Assembly: GCA_050873765.1 (NCBI GenBank)
Contig: JBNMJK010000052.1
Coordinates: 1 to 16,840, forward strand
From: Sodaliphilus sp050873765
Lineage (GTDB): Bacteria > Bacteroidota > Bacteroidia > Bacteroidales > Muribaculaceae
DNA length: 16,840 bases
Direction: 5' to 3'
The position numbers were made by a program, and so were the translations under genes. The notes beneath the pieces are model-generated. The model worked only from the letters and a program-made list of their open reading frames with translations. It did not search any database and was not told the DNA's origin. Every line of letters begins with the position of its first letter. Within the stretch, counting starts at the first letter, position 1. This document shows, piece by piece, positions 1 through 7,370 of the stretch.

Positions 1-74
1 CAAAGAAATAAACTATATTTTTATATTTTAATAGTTATTTTTACTGAGTATGATATTTTTTTATAGTTATTTAT

Positions 75-105
75 TTTGATATTTTTGTGATTTGAAGTAA
101 TTTTG
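75..105 (+). promoter_or_regulatory. Bacteroidota-type promoter of the sulfhydrylase gene
   Basis: TTTG at 75-78 and TAATTTTG at 98-105 are separated by 19 bases, a full match to the Bacteroidota consensus (TTTG, about 19 bases, TAnnTTTG). The expected transcription start is about 110-112, which gives a leader of about 24 bases before the ATG at 135. That leader is too short to hold a SAM-type riboswitch, so none is called. The location is read directly from the sequence; activity is inferred. Confidence 0.75.
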
Positions 106-134
106 CATCACAATCAACAAATTTTAAAGAAACG

Positions 135-1418
135 ATGAAGAAAGCTACTGAATGTGTGCAAGCCGGCTGGACGCCTTCCAATGGCGAGCCCCGCGAATTA
201 CCTATCTACCAATCCACCACTTTTAAATACGACAGTTCGGAGCAGATGGCGCGGCTGTTCGACTTGAAGGACTCAGGCTACTTCTACAGCCGTCTGCAGA
301 ATCCCACCTGCGATGCCGTGGCGGCAAAAATAGCTGCATTGGAGGGTGGCGCTTCTGCGATGCTCACCTCAAGCGGACAGGCCGCCATATTCTATGCGGT
401 GTTTAACATCTGCGAGGCGGGCGGGCACATTCTCTCGGCGTGCAACATCTACGGTGGCGCCTTCAATCTGTTTAGCGTGACGATGAAGAAGATGGGGGTG
501 GACTGCACCTTTTTCGACCCCGACGTGCTCACCGACGACGAGGTGAAGGCCTTGATCCAGCCCAACACCAAGCTCATCTACGGCGAAACCATATCAAACC
601 CCGGCGGAGCAGTGTTCGACATTGAGCGCTTTGCCAAAATCGCCCACGAGGCGGGCGTGCCGCTGATTGTGGACAACACGTTTGCCACGCCGGTCAACTG
701 CCGCCCCATTGAGTGGGGCGCCGACATTGTGGTGCACTCCACCACCAAATACATGGACGGCCACGCCTCGTGTGTGGGCGGTGCCATCGTGGACAGTGGC
801 CGCTTCAACTGGCTGGCGCACGCCCAAAAGTTTCCTGGCCTGTGCACGCCCGATGAGAGCTACCACGGCCTGACCTATGCCAAGGACTTCGGAAAAAACG
901 CCTATATCACCAAAGCCACCGCCCAACTGATGCGCGACCTCGGCAGCACACAAAGCCCTCAAGACGCCTACATTCTCCACATTGGCTTGGAAAGCCTGCA
1001 CGTGCGCATGCGCCAGCACTGCCAAAACGCCTTGGCGGTGGCTCAGTGGCTGGAGACACGGCCAGAAGTGGGCTGGGTGAATTTCGCCGGTCTTTCATCA
1101 AGCAAATATCATGCTCTCTACAAAAAATATCTGCCAAACGGCGGCTGTGGCGTGATATCGTTTGGACTGAAAGGCTCGCGCGAAGACGCCATCAAATTCA
1201 TGGACTCGCTCAAATTAGTGAGCATCGTGACCCATGTGGCCGACGCAAAGACTTGCGTGCTCAATCCTGCCAGCCACACCCACCGCCAGCTCTCCGACGA
1301 ACAGCTCCGCAAAGCTGGCATCGCGCCCGACCTCATCCGCCTGTCGGTAGGCCTTGAAGACGCCTCCGACATCATAGCCGACCTCACACAGGCCCTGCAA
1401 AAATCCAACTCAAAATAA
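135..1418 (+). CDS. metY: O-acetylhomoserine sulfhydrylase (aminocarboxypropyltransferase), PLP-dependent
   Basis: This 427-residue protein has the usual length for the Cys/Met-metabolism PLP enzymes of the O-acetylhomoserine sulfhydrylase group. The family condenses O-acetylhomoserine with sulfide or methanethiol, giving homocysteine or methionine, in the cytoplasm. Visible signatures are the YSRLQNPT motif near residue 51, the SSGQAA stretch around residues 79-84, the aspartate of DNTFATP at residue 180 (pyridine-nitrogen contact) and the Schiff-base lysine in HSTTKYMDGH at residue 205. The C-terminal RLSVGLED motif is also present. The ATG at 135 is preferred because it lies about 24 bases after a good promoter and gives the family's normal N terminus. 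It appears to be transcribed alone. Cystathionine gamma-synthase or gamma-lyase belong to the same superfamily, but the length and the AxxGG and YHGL segments favour the sulfhydrylase. Confidence 0.9.
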   Translation: MKKATECVQAGWTPSNGEPRELPIYQSTTFKYDSSEQMARLFDLKDSGYFYSRLQNPTCDAVAAKIAALEGGASAMLTSSGQAAIFYAVFNICEAGGHILSACNIYGGAFNLFSVTMKKMGVDCTFFDPDVLTDDEVKALIQPNTKLIYGETISNPGGAVFDIERFAKIAHEAGVPLIVDNTFATPVNCRPIEWGADIVVHSTTKYMDGHASCVGGAIVDSGRFNWLAHAQKFPGLCTPDESYHGLTYAKDFGKNAYITKATAQLMRDLGSTQSPQDAYILHIGLESLHVRMRQHCQNALAVAQWLETRPEVGWVNFAGLSSSKYHALYKKYLPNGGCGVISFGLKGSREDAIKFMDSLKLVSIVTHVADAKTCVLNPASHTHRQLSDEQLRKAGIAPDLIRLSVGLEDASDIIADLTQALQKSNSK

Positions 1419-1883
1419 TCCCCCACTCATCACCCATAAAACAGACAAAAAGCGGAATTTGACCGGCACTATAGAGTAGGCTGGCGGCACATACAGCGTC
1501 AGCCCATCAATCTACGCACCAAACAGTTACCTTCATGCAGTAGAATCACCAAATATATCTCATCACTTCTAAGAAGCCACACACTCACACCTCACCTCAT
1601 CGAAAAAATAATTCATAAAATAACATTTGAGGGGCGGGGGTACTGAATACTGGGCCGCTATTTATTCGCAGCCCTGGGTTTTATATGCCCAACAAAATTA
1701 TGGAATGGAATGTGGATTTTGATGCAATTTGTTTGCATATATCGGTAAAATTAGCGAATTTTGGGGTTAATTGCGTGAGGTGTGCAGTGGCTCTTACTGT
1801 CGCTGCCGGCTAAGCGCGTTTTATAACAAATATTAAGTGTATATCAAATATTTCATTTTTTCTAATCAAACAATTCTTCTTTT
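1419..1883. other. 465-base intergenic region with weak hairpins
   Basis: No coding sequence is supported here. Two modest hairpins are visible: GGCTGGCG (1479-1486) with CGTCAGCC (1497-1504), eight pairs including one G-U and a 10-base loop; and GGGCCGC (1652-1658) with GCAGCCC (1668-1674), which has one mismatch. Neither is followed by a T-run. The first lies about 60 bases after the sulfhydrylase stop codon and could end its transcript. The last 100 bases are AT-rich and lead into the beta-helix gene. Confidence 0.4.
1732..1763 (+). promoter_or_regulatory. Candidate promoter of the beta-helix/LRR gene
   Basis: TTTG at 1732-1735 is followed after 20 bases by GAATTTTG at 1756-1763, which matches the TAnnTTTG element in seven of eight positions. 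Transcription from about 1770 would give a leader of about 115 bases before the ATG at 1884. The first base of the -7 element is wrong, so this is a moderate call. Confidence 0.4.
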
Positions 1884-4800
1884 ATGAGAAAAAATCTACG
1901 TAACGTATTGTCGGCGTTGGCATTAAGCATATTACCAACGATGGCATTCTCGGCTGTTCACTATGTGAAGGCCGACGGCACTGGCGACGGCTCGTCGTGG
2001 GCCAACGCCACTACCCTCCAGGCGGCTATCGATGCTGCACAGGCGGGCGATGAAGTGTGGGTGGCTCAAGGCGAGTACAAGCCCGAAACGCTTATTAAGT
2101 CGAGCAAGAAGACCTCGAAGGCCTTTATTCTGAAAGACGGCGTGTCGCTCTACGGCGGATTCGCCGGCACCGAGGCGAGCAAAGACGAGCGCGCCATGAC
2201 CGAAATCACCGGTCTCGAAATCAATGTGTGCCAAAAGCAGTCGGTGCTCAACGCCGATGACGATGTGGCCGACGTGTGGGTACGCGCCATTGAGGCGGGA
2301 TCGTCGTCGCGCTACACCTGGCAGATGGAAACCAGCAGCGTAGGCCAATGGGTGACCGGCACCCGCAACAACTCCACCCACGTGCTCTACTGCGGCAGCG
2401 AATTCACCCAGAACACGGTGATCGACGGCTTCACACTGAAAGGCGGCAACGCCAATGTGTGGAACGTGAAAGCGCATGGTGGCGCTGTTTACGCCATTGG
2501 TGATGTGCATATCAGCCACTGCCGTATTCTTGAAAACTCGGCCTACTTCACCGCTGAGTCGTCGTCCGACAGCAACAGCTACGGCGGCGCTGTGTATCTC
2601 GACGGCAAAGGTAAAGGCTCTATCTCCGACTGCTACTTTGAGTCGGCCTATTGCCACTCAAGCTATGGCAATGGCGTGGGCGGCGCAGTGTATGTGAATG
2701 GCGGCACGGTGGAGAACTGCTATTTCAAGAACTGTGTGGCAAGCGACTATGCCGGCGCCGTGTTTGCAAAAGGCAATAGCAAGGTCACCGACTGTGTGGC
2801 TGAAAACTGCTATGGCGGCACTGCTGGCGCTTTCTATGTCGATGCCAACTCTTCAGCAGAAGACTGTGTGGCCACATCGTGCCGCGGCATCAATGGCGGT
2901 GGCTTCGTGCTCATTGGTTCAGCACTCCACTGCGCCGCGCTCAACTGCTATGCCGATGCTCCTGAATATGCGTCGGTGGGCGGCGGCAAAGGCGGCGGCT
3001 TCTATCTTGCCAACGGCTCTATGCTGGGCTGCGTGGCCGCCAACAACCAGTCGTATGCTGGCGGTGGCGTGTATGTGGCGGCTGGTAAGGTGGTCAACAC
3101 CACTGCCGTGTTCAACGTGCTCCGCGACGGCACTACTAAAAACAACATCGACGGCGTAAGCGGCTTTGAGACATCGGTGTTCAACACCATCTACGCCACC
3201 GACGTGGAGCGCAGCAATTTCACTGCCCCAGCCTCGTTCGACGGCCGCGCCACAAGCGAAGCCGACTCGCTGAAGCTCCTCACCACCGAACTCTCTTTAA
3301 AGGAAGGCAGCAAATTCATTGATGCCGGAACTCTTACCGAAGGTTTCACCGAAACTGAGGACATCGACGGCAATCCACGCGTGGTTGGCAAGTCGATTGA
3401 CGTGGGCGCTTACGAGTATCAAGGCGGCCAGGAAACCAAGCCTAACATCGTAATCACCTTCACCGAAGGCACTAAATCGGCAAAAATCGGCGTAGGCGGT
3501 GCCACTGGCTACGAATTCCAGGTTGACTGGGGTGACGGCGAACTGGTGACTTACAACAAGGCCACATTCTACACCGGCAACATTACGGGCAACCAGGTGA
3601 AAGTGTATGGCGATGAAGTAACAACGCTTCAATCCAATGGCCAGAACATCGCATCAATCGATGTCACCAATGCTCCTATGCTCAAAGCCCTGATGGCACA
3701 GAACAACGAACTTACCGAGCTCGACATCACTAAAAACCCACTGCTCGCAGGCGTGTATGTGACGGGCAACAAAATCAAATCTATCGATGTGAGCAACAAC
3801 AAGGCTTTGCGTGTGCTCGACATCAGCAACAATGCCCTGGAAGGAACCCTCGACTGCTCAGCCCTCGACGCGCTCTCTAAGGTGGACTGTTCTGGCAACA
3901 AGCTCTCTGCGCTCACGCTTCCTCATCACTCCACAGTGTATGAAGTTCTCTGCGACGACAACAAACTCACCGAGCTCGACCTCTCTGGCCTCACCGGTAT
4001 GAACGAAGTGTCGTGCCACGGCAACAAGCTCTCCGCGCTCAACCTCAACGGTCTCACCTCGCTCGAAGAGGTGTATGCCTACGACAACGCCATCAGCACC
4101 TTCAGCGCTGAAGGCTGCAAGAGCCTCAAGACACTGAATTTGGCCAACAACAAGCTCTCCAGCATCAATCTCGATAATCTCAGCAAGCTGGAAGGCATCT
4201 ACCTCTACGACAATCAGCTCTCTGCGCTCGACATCACCAAGAACCCTGCAATTCGCTGGATCAACATCGACAACAACCAGCTTGCAGAGCTCAACACAAG
4301 CGCACAGACCAACCTCACCCTGCTCTATGCCGATAATAACCAACTCACAAGTGTTGATTTCAGCGGCAACCGCAGCATCTCACAACTGAAACTGGCCGGC
4401 AACAAGCTCTCCAGCATCAACCTTTCGATGCTCTCTAACCTGAGCAACTGCCAGCTCGGAGGCAACCTGCTCACCGCTATTGACCTGAGCAAGAACACCT
4501 ACCTCTACTGGCTGGGCGTGGCCGACAACATGCTCACCTCGCTCGACCTGAGCAAGAACACCTATGTGCAATGGATCGCGGCTGAAAATAACCACCTCAC
4601 CGCACTCGACCTGAGCAACAACAAGGGTGTGCAAGGCCTCACACTGCAACGCAACAACATGGGCGCTGATGCCATCAACGCCATCATCGCTCAGTTGCAA
4701 AACGTGTCGGGCGTGACCGTTGACGACACTAACCGCGAATGGGCTCGCCAGCTCAACATCAGCTACATGCCTGGCACAGCTGCCGCCAATGTGGACGACG

Positions 4801-5012
4801 CCACCGCTAAAGGCTGGTACGTGACCGCCGAAGTGGCTTCATCTGTCACCGACATCGACGCTGCCGATGCAGCCGCTGTGGCTTCAAAGCAGTACATCAC
4901 CCTCAGCGGTGTGGTTCTCGGATCGGAAGTGCCTGAATCAGGCCTCTACATCGTGAAGACCACCTACACCAACGGTAAAGTGAAATACGCAAAACAGATG
5001 GTAGTGAAGTAA
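1884..5012 (+). CDS. Secreted beta-helix plus leucine-rich-repeat surface protein with sorting-type C-terminal tail
   Basis: A 1042-residue exported protein. Residues 1-24 form a signal peptide with cleavage after AFSA. Residues about 25-110 match the usual opening of Bacteroidota parallel beta-helix proteins (YVKADGTGDGSSW, then a segment starting LYGGF near 91). About eight beta-helix coils of 22-35 residues follow (about 200-415), each beginning GGAVY, GAVF or GGFYL. Residues about 520-580 hold a small beta-domain with a WGDG signature. Residues 582-918 are 16 LRR units of 21-22 residues with the pattern NxLxxLDLSxNxxL. The tail ends in GLYIVK and a basic VVK end, resembling the short type-IX-secretion or Por-type sorting tails common in gut Bacteroidales. 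A surface or released adhesin-like or glycan-contact role is inferred; no enzyme motif is seen. It is probably a single-gene unit. Confidence 0.85.
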   Translation: MRKNLRNVLSALALSILPTMAFSAVHYVKADGTGDGSSWANATTLQAAIDAAQAGDEVWVAQGEYKPETLIKSSKKTSKAFILKDGVSLYGGFAGTEASKDERAMTEITGLEINVCQKQSVLNADDDVADVWVRAIEAGSSSRYTWQMETSSVGQWVTGTRNNSTHVLYCGSEFTQNTVIDGFTLKGGNANVWNVKAHGGAVYAIGDVHISHCRILENSAYFTAESSSDSNSYGGAVYLDGKGKGSISDCYFESAYCHSSYGNGVGGAVYVNGGTVENCYFKNCVASDYAGAVFAKGNSKVTDCVAENCYGGTAGAFYVDANSSAEDCVATSCRGINGGGFVLIGSALHCAALNCYADAPEYASVGGGKGGGFYLANGSMLGCVAANNQSYAGGGVYVAAGKVVNTTAVFNVLRDGTTKNNIDGVSGFETSVFNTIYATDVERSNFTAPASFDGRATSEADSLKLLTTELSLKEGSKFIDAGTLTEGFTETEDIDGNPRVVGKSIDVGAYEYQGGQETKPNIVITFTEGTKSAKIGVGGATGYEFQVDWGDGELVTYNKATFYTGNITGNQVKVYGDEVTTLQSNGQNIASIDVTNAPMLKALMAQNNELTELDITKNPLLAGVYVTGNKIKSIDVSNNKALRVLDISNNALEGTLDCSALDALSKVDCSGNKLSALTLPHHSTVYEVLCDDNKLTELDLSGLTGMNEVSCHGNKLSALNLNGLTSLEEVYAYDNAISTFSAEGCKSLKTLNLANNKLSSINLDNLSKLEGIYLYDNQLSALDITKNPAIRWINIDNNQLAELNTSAQTNLTLLYADNNQLTSVDFSGNRSISQLKLAGNKLSSINLSMLSNLSNCQLGGNLLTAIDLSKNTYLYWLGVADNMLTSLDLSKNTYVQWIAAENNHLTALDLSNNKGVQGLTLQRNNMGADAINAIIAQLQNVSGVTVDDTNREWARQLNISYMPGTAAANVDDATAKGWYVTAEVASSVTDIDAADAAAVASKQYITLSGVVLGSEVPESGLYIVKTTYTNGKVKYAKQMVVK

Positions 5013-5040
5013 CCCCTCACCCCACTCTCTACACAAATAA

Positions 5041-5103
5041 GCAACGCCGTGCCGAGGCGCTCCACCAACAGAGCCACCCCCCGGACACGGCGTTGCCATT
5101 TTT
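5041..5103 (+). terminator. Long-stem hairpin after the beta-helix/LRR gene, probable terminator
   Basis: GCAACGCCGTG at 5041-5051 pairs perfectly with CACGGCGTTGC at 5086-5096, and an inner CCG/CGG helix (5052-5054 with 5082-5084) continues it after one bulged base. Five T residues follow at 5099-5103. It lies 28 bases after the stop codon, so a rho-independent terminator is the simplest reading, although the 27-base apical loop is longer than usual. Confidence 0.65.
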
Positions 5104-5244
5104 AATATTTGATATACAACCTATTATCAAAAGATAAAAAATCATATAAGGCAATAGTTTTTTCACGTATACTTAAAAAACGTTAAACTGAATTATAGAA
5201 TCATTTTTATTTGCAGAGTTAAACAGTTTTCTTTGAAAAAATAC

Positions 5245-5252
5245 TAAATTTG
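5245..5252 (+). promoter_or_regulatory. -7 promoter element of the structured RNA
   Basis: TAAATTTG matches the Bacteroidota TAnnTTTG element exactly and places the RNA 5' end near 5258. No TTTG lies at the proper 19-21 base distance; the nearest are at 5210-5213 and 5232-5235. The upstream half is therefore weak or absent. Confidence 0.5.
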
Positions 5253-5257
5253 CGTTG

Positions 5258-5582
5258 TCTATACCCGACCGAAAGCCCCAATGGGCAGAGGCGGGGCAGA
5301 CATATACATAATAAAAGGCGTATCTGACGCTTTGGTTTTGACGATTCGTGAACTTCGCAAACTCATTTGTCAGTCAAGAACAAAGCAACAAAGGACGTCT
5401 CATGGGTGTATTGTATACAGCCCTAATTGGCTTCTTACGCTTTCAGCGTTTGTTGACATGCTGGGTTTCCATATATACTTACACATGCGTGGGGCTTTCG
5501 GCGTTGCTCGTTTCGACTGACAGGGCAATGCGAAGGCCTACGAATCGTGGAACGAGTGACAAAACTGGCTCCACGCTTTTTT
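5258..5582 (+). ncRNA. Probable structured non-coding RNA or RNA leader, family not identified
   Basis: No convincing protein is encoded here, but several helices are visible. (a) GCGT/ACGC at 5318-5330. (b) GTTTTGACGATTCGT (5335-5349) pairs at long range with ACGAATCGT (5540-5548) and, past an 11-base bulge, CAAAAC (5560-5565). (c) GGGTGTA (5404-5410) pairs with TACAGCCC (5416-5423), one G bulged. (d) ACGCT-TTC-AGCGT at 5437-5449. (e) A 14-pair hairpin: GGCTTTC and GCGTTGC (5493-5507, G5500 bulged) with GCAATGC and GAAGGCC (5525-5538); two of its pairs are G-U. (f) CGTGG (5546-5550) with CCACG (5571-5575), then six T. The layout of a -7 element, about 325 bases of structure and a terminator fits an independent small RNA; a leader acting on the next gene is the alternative. 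From memory, spurious short proteins translated from similar sequence occur repeatedly in Bacteroidales genomes; I cannot verify this. Confidence 0.55.
5546..5582 (+). terminator. Rho-independent-type terminator of the structured RNA
   Basis: CGTGG (5546-5550) and CCACG (5571-5575) form a five-pair stem followed by a C and six T residues (5577-5582). The stem is short. Its left arm shares three bases with the right arm of the long-range helix of the RNA, so the two structures compete. Confidence 0.5.
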
Positions 5583-5594
5583 GTTGTATATATA

Positions 5595-5602
5595 TATGTT
5601 TG
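5595..5602 (+). promoter_or_regulatory. Candidate -7 element of the hybrid-protein gene
   Basis: TATGTTTG fits TAnnTTTG and lies just after the RNA terminator. It predicts a start near 5609 and a leader of about 45 bases, including a small hairpin, GGCAA (5621-5625) with TTGCC (5634-5638). No TTTG is found 19 bases upstream. If it is active, the downstream genes have their own promoter, separate from the RNA. Confidence 0.35.
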
Positions 5603-5653
5603 AATCAATAAATAAAAAAGGGCAACGGAGCCTTTGCCACCAAACATATCAAT

Positions 5654-6802
5654 ATGGAACAGGCATTACAAGACAAGTTCAAGAATGTGCTCTCTAAACT
5701 TGATGACACGTTCACTTCCCATGATTTTATTAAGAAATTCTTGGCTTTGTATGAAAACGAGTATCGTCAATGGTTTGAAGACTCGACCATGCATACAATT
5801 CATGCTAAGATTGGCAGATTACTGGCAGACAACCAAGAAAGACTCGGTATAGAAAAGGGTGGAAAAATTTGTAGCGAAACATTTCATGGAACTGTTGACA
5901 CCGTGCAAAGCTGGAGGAAAACACATTCTAACGCGGCGGTACGCCATGCATCTTTTGCGATTTTAATTATTCTCTTGTTGGGGGCTTTTCTGCCTGCCTC
6001 TGCACAATCTTTTTATGACCAAAAAGAATGGAGTCACTCGGATTCTATCCATGCTACTGCGTTTGCCGAGCAAACAAAGGGATGGGAATGGCTTTTCATA
6101 GATAGTAGAACTAAGAAAAGTGTATCTTATCCAGTAGAAGCAGAATACTATGTTTATGATTCTCATCCCCAATATAAAGTTAAAAAATATGTGGGCGAGA
6201 TCATGCTTGTATTCGATGAAAATGGCAAACTTGTTCGTGTCCCTTATTCCCCGATATATTATAAAATCAACTATTATGGGGGAACGCTATACGATAACAC
6301 TTCCTATGACATTTGCGAATTGCTTGATGTAAGGACCGTTGATGAACATTATTATGTACGACAAGCAAAAGTAAACGGCGACATGGTATTAGATGCCTAT
6401 AGATCCAATCAATATGGTATTCTGTCAGAATCTAAACTTTTACGAAGGTTTGTAGAGGAGAAGGTTGGACATATTTATCTTCCCGGTTTTCAACTCGAAA
6501 AAACAATCCTGGCTGTCTACAAGAAATACGGACTCCAACTTGCATACAACAACCTTCTGGCTACGGAGCAGGCGATTAAAGAATGTGAGACAAAAGAGAG
6601 TTCTCAAGCAGATAGATTCATCAAGCAAATAGAGCAAGACATTGAAGCCAATTATGATGAGCCACTTGTTGAGAGAATAGACGACCTGTCTTTTAGGGTC
6701 GTTTTTACCAACAAGAAAACAGGCAAGAAAAAATGCTATATAGACAGGTACAGTCCAGCTGGAGCCTTTAGGTATTCAAATACATTAGAGCGTGAGAAAT
6801 GA
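5654..6802 (+). CDS. Hybrid protein of unknown function: helical cytosolic-type module, internal signal-like segment, exported domain
   Basis: I do not recognise a named family for this 382-residue protein. Residues 1-90 are mainly charged and helical (SHDFIKKF at 22-29, HAKIGRLLADN at 50-60, ending QSWRK). They look like a small cytosolic module, possibly a winged-helix type, which I associate from memory with Bacteroidales accessory genes. Residues 99-117 are strongly hydrophobic and end PASAQ, exactly like a signal peptide cleaved after ASA, but about 100 residues too far in. Residues 118-382 are polar, rich in Tyr and Lys, and look exported. No in-frame Met lies just before the hydrophobic part. 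It could be a type II membrane protein or a recent gene fusion. It lies in AT-rich DNA unlike the flanks. The next gene starts 20 bases later, so the two probably form one transcript. Confidence 0.65.
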   Translation: MEQALQDKFKNVLSKLDDTFTSHDFIKKFLALYENEYRQWFEDSTMHTIHAKIGRLLADNQERLGIEKGGKICSETFHGTVDTVQSWRKTHSNAAVRHASFAILIILLLGAFLPASAQSFYDQKEWSHSDSIHATAFAEQTKGWEWLFIDSRTKKSVSYPVEAEYYVYDSHPQYKVKKYVGEIMLVFDENGKLVRVPYSPIYYKINYYGGTLYDNTSYDICELLDVRTVDEHYYVRQAKVNGDMVLDAYRSNQYGILSESKLLRRFVEEKVGHIYLPGFQLEKTILAVYKKYGLQLAYNNLLATEQAIKECETKESSQADRFIKQIEQDIEANYDEPLVERIDDLSFRVVFTNKKTGKKKCYIDRYSPAGAFRYSNTLEREK

Positions 6803-6822
6803 AATAATGGCAACAAATAGAG

Positions 6823-7362
6823 ATGAAGAACATTACATTAATAATAATTTATATTCTGTCTTACGGCTGTTCTCTTGCTCAATCTAAAGTTTATGGCGAC
6901 TTTGACGGGGATGGCAAGAAAGAGTATGCCTATTTGGTTTATCCCAGGACTTACATCGATGAGGAAGGTGGTTTTGTCTATGAAGGTATGCCAAAGCCTG
7001 CATGGACCTATATTAAGTTCTCCAAGAAGTCTATTCCAACCATCAAGATAAAGAATTGCCTCGGAGGGAATCTTCAGAATTTGGGTGACTTGAATGGCGA
7101 CAAGCGAGACGACATTGGTTTATGGTATGATTGGCTATCATCTGATTGGCATCCATACGCAGCCTGGATGCTTAAAGGAAATGCATGGCACATGGTTGCT
7201 AAGCCTTGGTTAATTCATGGTATGATGTGGGACGAGAAAGGAACAAACTTCAAGCCTGTGCAAAAGGTAGGATTGGGCAAGGTTAAAATATTCTACAATA
7301 CATGGAGTGAAGACTACGAGCAAATCCTCATCAAACAAAAGATAGTCAGAATCAAGCCTTAA
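6823..7362 (+). CDS. Small secreted protein with Asp-rich FG-GAP/EF-hand-like loops, function unknown
   Basis: A 179-residue protein whose N terminus (residues 1-19, hydrophobic, ending GCSLA before Gln20) is a signal peptide. The Cys at residue 16 is not in a good lipobox, so cleavage by signal peptidase I is preferred. Two loops, DFDGDGKKE (26-34) and DLNGDKRDD (89-97), resemble the calcium-binding DxDxDG loops of FG-GAP/VCBS or dockerin-like repeats. The middle is rich in Trp (WYDWLSSDWHPYAAW). Such proteins are periplasmic or surface-bound; a role beside the preceding hybrid protein is inferred from the 20-base gap. The base composition is AT-rich, like its partner. No catalytic motif is seen. 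Confidence 0.7.
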   Translation: MKNITLIIIYILSYGCSLAQSKVYGDFDGDGKKEYAYLVYPRTYIDEEGGFVYEGMPKPAWTYIKFSKKSIPTIKIKNCLGGNLQNLGDLNGDKRDDIGLWYDWLSSDWHPYAAWMLKGNAWHMVAKPWLIHGMMWDEKGTNFKPVQKVGLGKVKIFYNTWSEDYEQILIKQKIVRIKP

Positions 7363-7370
7363 AAGAACTT

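Noticed and set aside
135..1418. Possible SAM or other sulfur riboswitch before the sulfhydrylase gene
   Set aside because: The promoter lies only about 30 bases before the start codon, leaving no room for a riboswitch aptamer.
1932..2657. A 241-codon minus-strand open frame inside the beta-helix gene
   Set aside because: Antisense to a well-supported repeat protein; the repetitive Gly/Ala/Val composition of the sense strand explains why it stays open.
1884..5012. CRISPR-like periodicity in the LRR-coding region
   Set aside because: The 63-base period reflects 21-residue protein repeats; there are no identical repeats with unique spacers.
5586..5597. TA dinucleotide run as a microsatellite-type repeat
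   Set aside because: It is only about a dozen bases and is explained by AT-rich DNA around a -7 promoter element.
5281..5647. Short open frames of 70-87 codons in the structured RNA, on both strands
   Set aside because: They overlap one another in several frames, lack family features, and the same bases form long RNA helices with G-U pairs. They are better explained as chance translations of an RNA.
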